The position numbers were made by a program, and so were the translations under genes. Below the pieces are notes generated by a model. It did no database searches. It worked only from the letters and a program-made list of their open reading frames with translations, and was not told where the DNA came from. DNA of 8,427 bases, from contig JAQEDR010000039.1 of assembly GCA_027669155.1 (NCBI GenBank), positions 1-8,427 on the forward strand, written 5' to 3'. The DNA is from Peptoniphilaceae bacterium AM52-5BH (lineage in GTDB: Bacteria; Bacillota; Clostridia; Tissierellales; Peptoniphilaceae). Each line of letters starts with the position of its first letter. Within the stretch, counting starts at the first letter, position 1. Of this stretch, positions 6,552 to 8,427 are shown piece by piece.

Positions 6552-6923
6552 ATGGGTAAGGATAAAATAAATCATCTTGAATGCTATTTTTATACATTCA
6601 AGATGATTTATGAAGTAGATAAAAATTCTTTTGCGATTACTATAATATTGTCAATTGTAAGTGGTGTTTTTCCGTTTTTAGTTCTTAAATTAGGACAAAC
6701 AATAATTAATATAATTCAAAGTCATTCCACTAGATTTGATAATATTTTAAATAATTTGAATGATAAGATTATTATATATATCACCCATAGGATAAGATGT
6801 GCGATGAATTCTGATAGAATTATTGTGATGGATAATGGAAAAATAGTAGGTGATGGGAGTCACGATGATTTAATTGAAAACTGTAATAGATATAAGTTAA
6901 TGTATAATAAGGAATTTAAGTGA
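6552..6923 (+). pseudogene. ABC exporter (TMD-NBD) remnant with large in-frame internal deletion
   Basis: The frame gives 123 residues, while full-length exporters of this kind have about 570-600. Residues 1-57 match the N-terminus of a TMD-NBD exporter (YTFKMIYEVDKNSFAI, then one helix at about 27-48, LGQTIINIIQ). Residues ~70-123 match the end of its nucleotide-binding domain: DKIIIYITHRI with the H-loop His79, then SDRIIVMDNGKIVGDGSHDDLIEN. The remaining transmembrane helices, Walker A, Q-loop, signature and Walker B are gone, so it cannot hydrolyse ATP. The join lies around 6720-6765, where short AT-rich repeats (TGATAA-type) sit on both sides. The frame is kept and a ribosome binding site (AGAGGA, 6539-6544) remains, so a membrane peptide may still be made. 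The parent was probably the peptide's exporter, which makes loss of production possible unless the flanking permeases export it. Confidence 0.85.
6567..6611 (+). repeat. Perfect 17-bp inverted repeat inside the exporter remnant
   Basis: ATAAATCATCTTGAATG (6567-6583) is repeated exactly inverted as CATTCAAGATGATTTAT (6595-6611), with an 11-nt loop CTATTTTTATA. It starts 15 nt after the start codon at 6552. No T-run follows. In RNA it would be a stable hairpin close to the start codon and could reduce translation of this frame. Exact pairing this long within codons is unusual. Confidence 0.8.
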
Positions 6924-6950
6924 CTTTAATAGATTGAAGGGGAATTAATT

Positions 6951-7472
6951 ATGAAATTGAAAAATCAATATATTTCAGTTGGGATGAAAGTGCTAACTGT
7001 ATACTATATAATTTGGTTAATCTTTATTGTAGTATTTAAAATGACATTTTCAATCAATAATTTATTGATTGAGCGACAAATAAATTTACTACCATTTTAT
7101 TATGACAATACAGTTAATATTAAAGTTATTTTTGATGAGATGGTATCAAATATACTCATTTTTTTACCTTTGGGAATTATGATTAGATCTATTTTATTTC
7201 GTAAAAACAATTTAAAAAGTATTCTTTTTGTATTTTTCTTTAGTTTAGCTATAGAGTTTTTACAGTACGCATTGTCAATTGGAGTATTTGATATAACTGA
7301 TATAATTAATAATACATTAGGTGGTGTATTGGGCGTGGGAATATATAATTTAGCTTTAAAAAAATTTAAATCTAAGTTTAAAGTAGATAAATTTATTTTT
7401 TGGATAGCTTTTATTAGTGCTATTTTTATAAGTTTAATATTGATTATTCTTCTTAAATATAATGGTATGTAG
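6951..7472 (+). CDS. VanZ-family membrane protein
   Basis: A 173-residue membrane protein, start set by AAGGGGA (6937-6943) 7 nt before the ATG. Helices are predicted near 12-32, 62-82, 88-108, 117-135 and 148-168. Family marks are RQINLLPF (42-49), NILIFLPLGIMI (67-78), SLAIEFLQYALSIGVFDITDIINNTLGGVLG (98-128), including the conserved IE-x-x-Q and D-x-x-DIxNNTxGG patterns of VanZ. The first VanZ, on Tn1546, raises teicoplanin tolerance; many homologs have no tested role. It is 27 nt downstream of the exporter remnant and probably in the same transcript. At the end of a peptide locus whose upstream kinase is VanS-like, self-protection at the cell envelope is a fair but unproven role. The symbol is left empty because this is a homolog, not the Tn1546 gene. 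Confidence 0.92.
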   Translation: MKLKNQYISVGMKVLTVYYIIWLIFIVVFKMTFSINNLLIERQINLLPFYYDNTVNIKVIFDEMVSNILIFLPLGIMIRSILFRKNNLKSILFVFFFSLAIEFLQYALSIGVFDITDIINNTLGGVLGVGIYNLALKKFKSKFKVDKFIFWIAFISAIFISLILIILLKYNGM

Positions 7473-7644
7473 ATAAAATTAAAGATTTAAGGCTATAATT
7501 AAGCGTTGTTTGAGTAAATAAAGGCTTAAGCTACCTAATTAAGAGAGTTATTATAAAAGTATTTATCATATAATTATCTTAACAAAGTTGATATTTATTT
7601 GTGGTAAGTTGCAGAGTAATATTTTTGTTTGATAGCAAAAAATA
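7473..7644. other. Gene-free gap between convergent VanZ and relaxase genes
   Basis: These 172 nt are AT-rich and carry no open frame with a ribosome binding site. TTAAGC and GCTTAA occur as a short inverted pair (about 7500 and 7530) and TAATTAAG occurs twice about 42 nt apart. I see no classical terminator for the VanZ-side transcript. A terminator would be expected here because the flanking genes converge. The change of strand suggests this is the junction between cargo and the mobile-element backbone. Confidence 0.5.
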
Positions 7645-7649
7645 TTACT
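7615..7649. repeat. 12-bp inverted repeat at the relaxase 3' end
   Basis: AGTAATATTTTT (7615-7626) and AAAAATATTACT (7638-7649) are exact inverted repeats around an 11-nt loop. The right arm overlaps the relaxase stop codon (7645-7647 on the minus strand). It could act as a weak terminator for either converging transcript, since it is T-rich inside the stem, but no clean T-run follows in either direction. Confidence 0.45.
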
Positions 7650-8427
7650 TATATAACTCATTATTAAGATATCTATCGGTATTTTTTCTTAATTGAGTAA
7701 GCTTGTAAATCAAGATGTTCTTATTGGAATATTCTACCATAAGAATATCTTTTTTACTTTTATATTCATCGTAAATATTTGATAGTTCTTTTATGCTTAA
7801 ATTTTTATACTTGTTTTTATCTAAAATAGTTATTGATTTTTCGTATGCAATAATTTGAGTTTTGTATTCGGCATAAAATTCTTTATCTTTAGAGTTTGAT
7901 TTATAGATTTCATAAATAGATTTATTTATTTTTAAAGTGTTTAAAGCCTCAATTGCAGTATAGATTTTGTTCAAATCTTTTTCTATATCCTTAATTTTAT
8001 CTAAAGTTTTTTGCCTATTAATGGCTTCTTGTTGAAGTTTATTTTCTAGATCTATATTAGATGTTAGCCCATACTTTCTGAGTTGATTTAAAGTGTCAGC
8101 CATAGTATTCATATTGTGCTTCTTTGACCATATTTCATAAGCTTTAGAAGATTGTATCTTTTTATTATTTTTTAAGTCTATTATATTATCAACTTTTTTG
8201 TATGCTTTCGTAGAAGAATCAAAATCAATTTTTACGAACTTTTTATTCATATTATTCTCGATTCTTTCCTTGATCTTTTCATTGGTATAATCTTTTCCAA
8301 GAGTAGTTTCTTTAGCACGAATAAATCGTCCTTTTTCTCCTTGCTCTTTATGACGAAAAGATAGGTACTTGCCTAATTTGATTTCGTATCCATATTCTTC
8401 CATAGTTTTTAAAAAGTTATCATAGCT
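7645..8427 (-). CDS. Relaxase/mobilization protein, C-terminal part, cut by window edge
   Basis: The frame runs off the right edge: codons ahead of the Met at 8403 read SYDNFLKT and continue the protein, so that Met is internal and the start lies outside. About 260 residues are visible. The first ~60 (SYDNFLKTMEEYGYEIKLGKYLSFRH…FIRAKETTLGKDYTNEKIKERI) match the segment after the nuclease domain in MobP/VirD2-type relaxases of clostridial conjugative elements (Tn1549-like), as I remember them. The rest is Lys/Glu/Asn-rich and probably coiled-coil (for example 110-160 and 190-235), as is usual for relaxase tails. The catalytic Tyr and His triad are outside the window. It would nick the element's oriT and lead the strand into a recipient. 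It converges on the VanZ gene, so it is transcribed separately from the RiPP genes and belongs to the element backbone. Confidence 0.85.
   Translation of the reverse strand, partial: SYDNFLKTMEEYGYEIKLGKYLSFRHKEQGEKGRFIRAKETTLGKDYTNEKIKERIENNMNKKFVKIDFDSSTKAYKKVDNIIDLKNNKKIQSSKAYEIWSKKHNMNTMADTLNQLRKYGLTSNIDLENKLQQEAINRQKTLDKIKDIEKDLNKIYTAIEALNTLKINKSIYEIYKSNSKDKEFYAEYKTQIIAYEKSITILDKNKYKNLSIKELSNIYDEYKSKKDILMVEYSNKNILIYKLTQLRKNTDRYLNNELYK

Noticed and set aside
7050..7072. 10-bp inverted repeat TCAATCAATA/TATTGATTGA with 3-nt loop in the VanZ gene
   Set aside because: Exact but short and AT-rich, inside coding sequence, with no sign of regulatory placement; probably chance.
1..8427. CRISPR array, tRNA or rRNA genes, insertion sequence ends
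   Set aside because: No regularly spaced repeats, no tRNA-like cloverleaf or rRNA signature, and no transposase or terminal inverted repeats were seen on either strand.

Overview
The window is very AT-rich, has strong AGGAGG-type ribosome binding sites, and uses codons like a low-GC Firmicute. A clostridial host is most likely (Clostridium or Peptostreptococcaceae, including Clostridioides-like organisms). This is inferred from composition and gene families, not from any species marker. At the right edge, on the minus strand, is the C-terminal part of a plasmid/ICE-type relaxase. The other genes are therefore probably cargo of a conjugative or mobilizable element.

Layout. Positions 3-1010 hold a VanS-like sensor histidine kinase cut by the left edge, closed by a strong intrinsic terminator (1029-1077). 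A short leader with a possible attenuator (about 1162-1206) precedes a compact plus-strand gene run. In order it holds an ABC ATPase (1224-2111), a six-helix ABC-2-type permease (2113-3390), a radical SAM/SPASM peptide maturase (3353-4906, overlapping the permease by 38 nt), and a 65-residue six-cysteine peptide (4973-5170). Next come a long hairpin (5181-5232), a second permease homologous to the first (5292-6521), an internally deleted ABC exporter remnant (6552-6923) and a VanZ-family membrane protein (6951-7472). A gene-free gap follows, then the convergent relaxase (7645-8427, minus).

How it fits together. The core is a ribosomally made, post-translationally modified peptide (RiPP) locus. 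The peptide has a 19-residue leader-like N-terminus and a CxC...CxxCxCxC core. It sits directly downstream of a SPASM maturase with an N-terminal region that looks like a peptide-recognition domain. The layout recalls sactipeptides/ranthipeptides, such as ruminococcin C-like peptides or the clostridial Clo7bot/CcpM pairing, with thioether crosslinks expected. One ATPase and two paralogous permeases flank the maturase-precursor pair and could form a heteromeric export or self-immunity pump. The likely dedicated TMD-NBD exporter is reduced to its two ends. VanS-like sensing and VanZ at the borders suggest a link to cell-envelope stress or immunity. No leader peptidase or response regulator is in the window.
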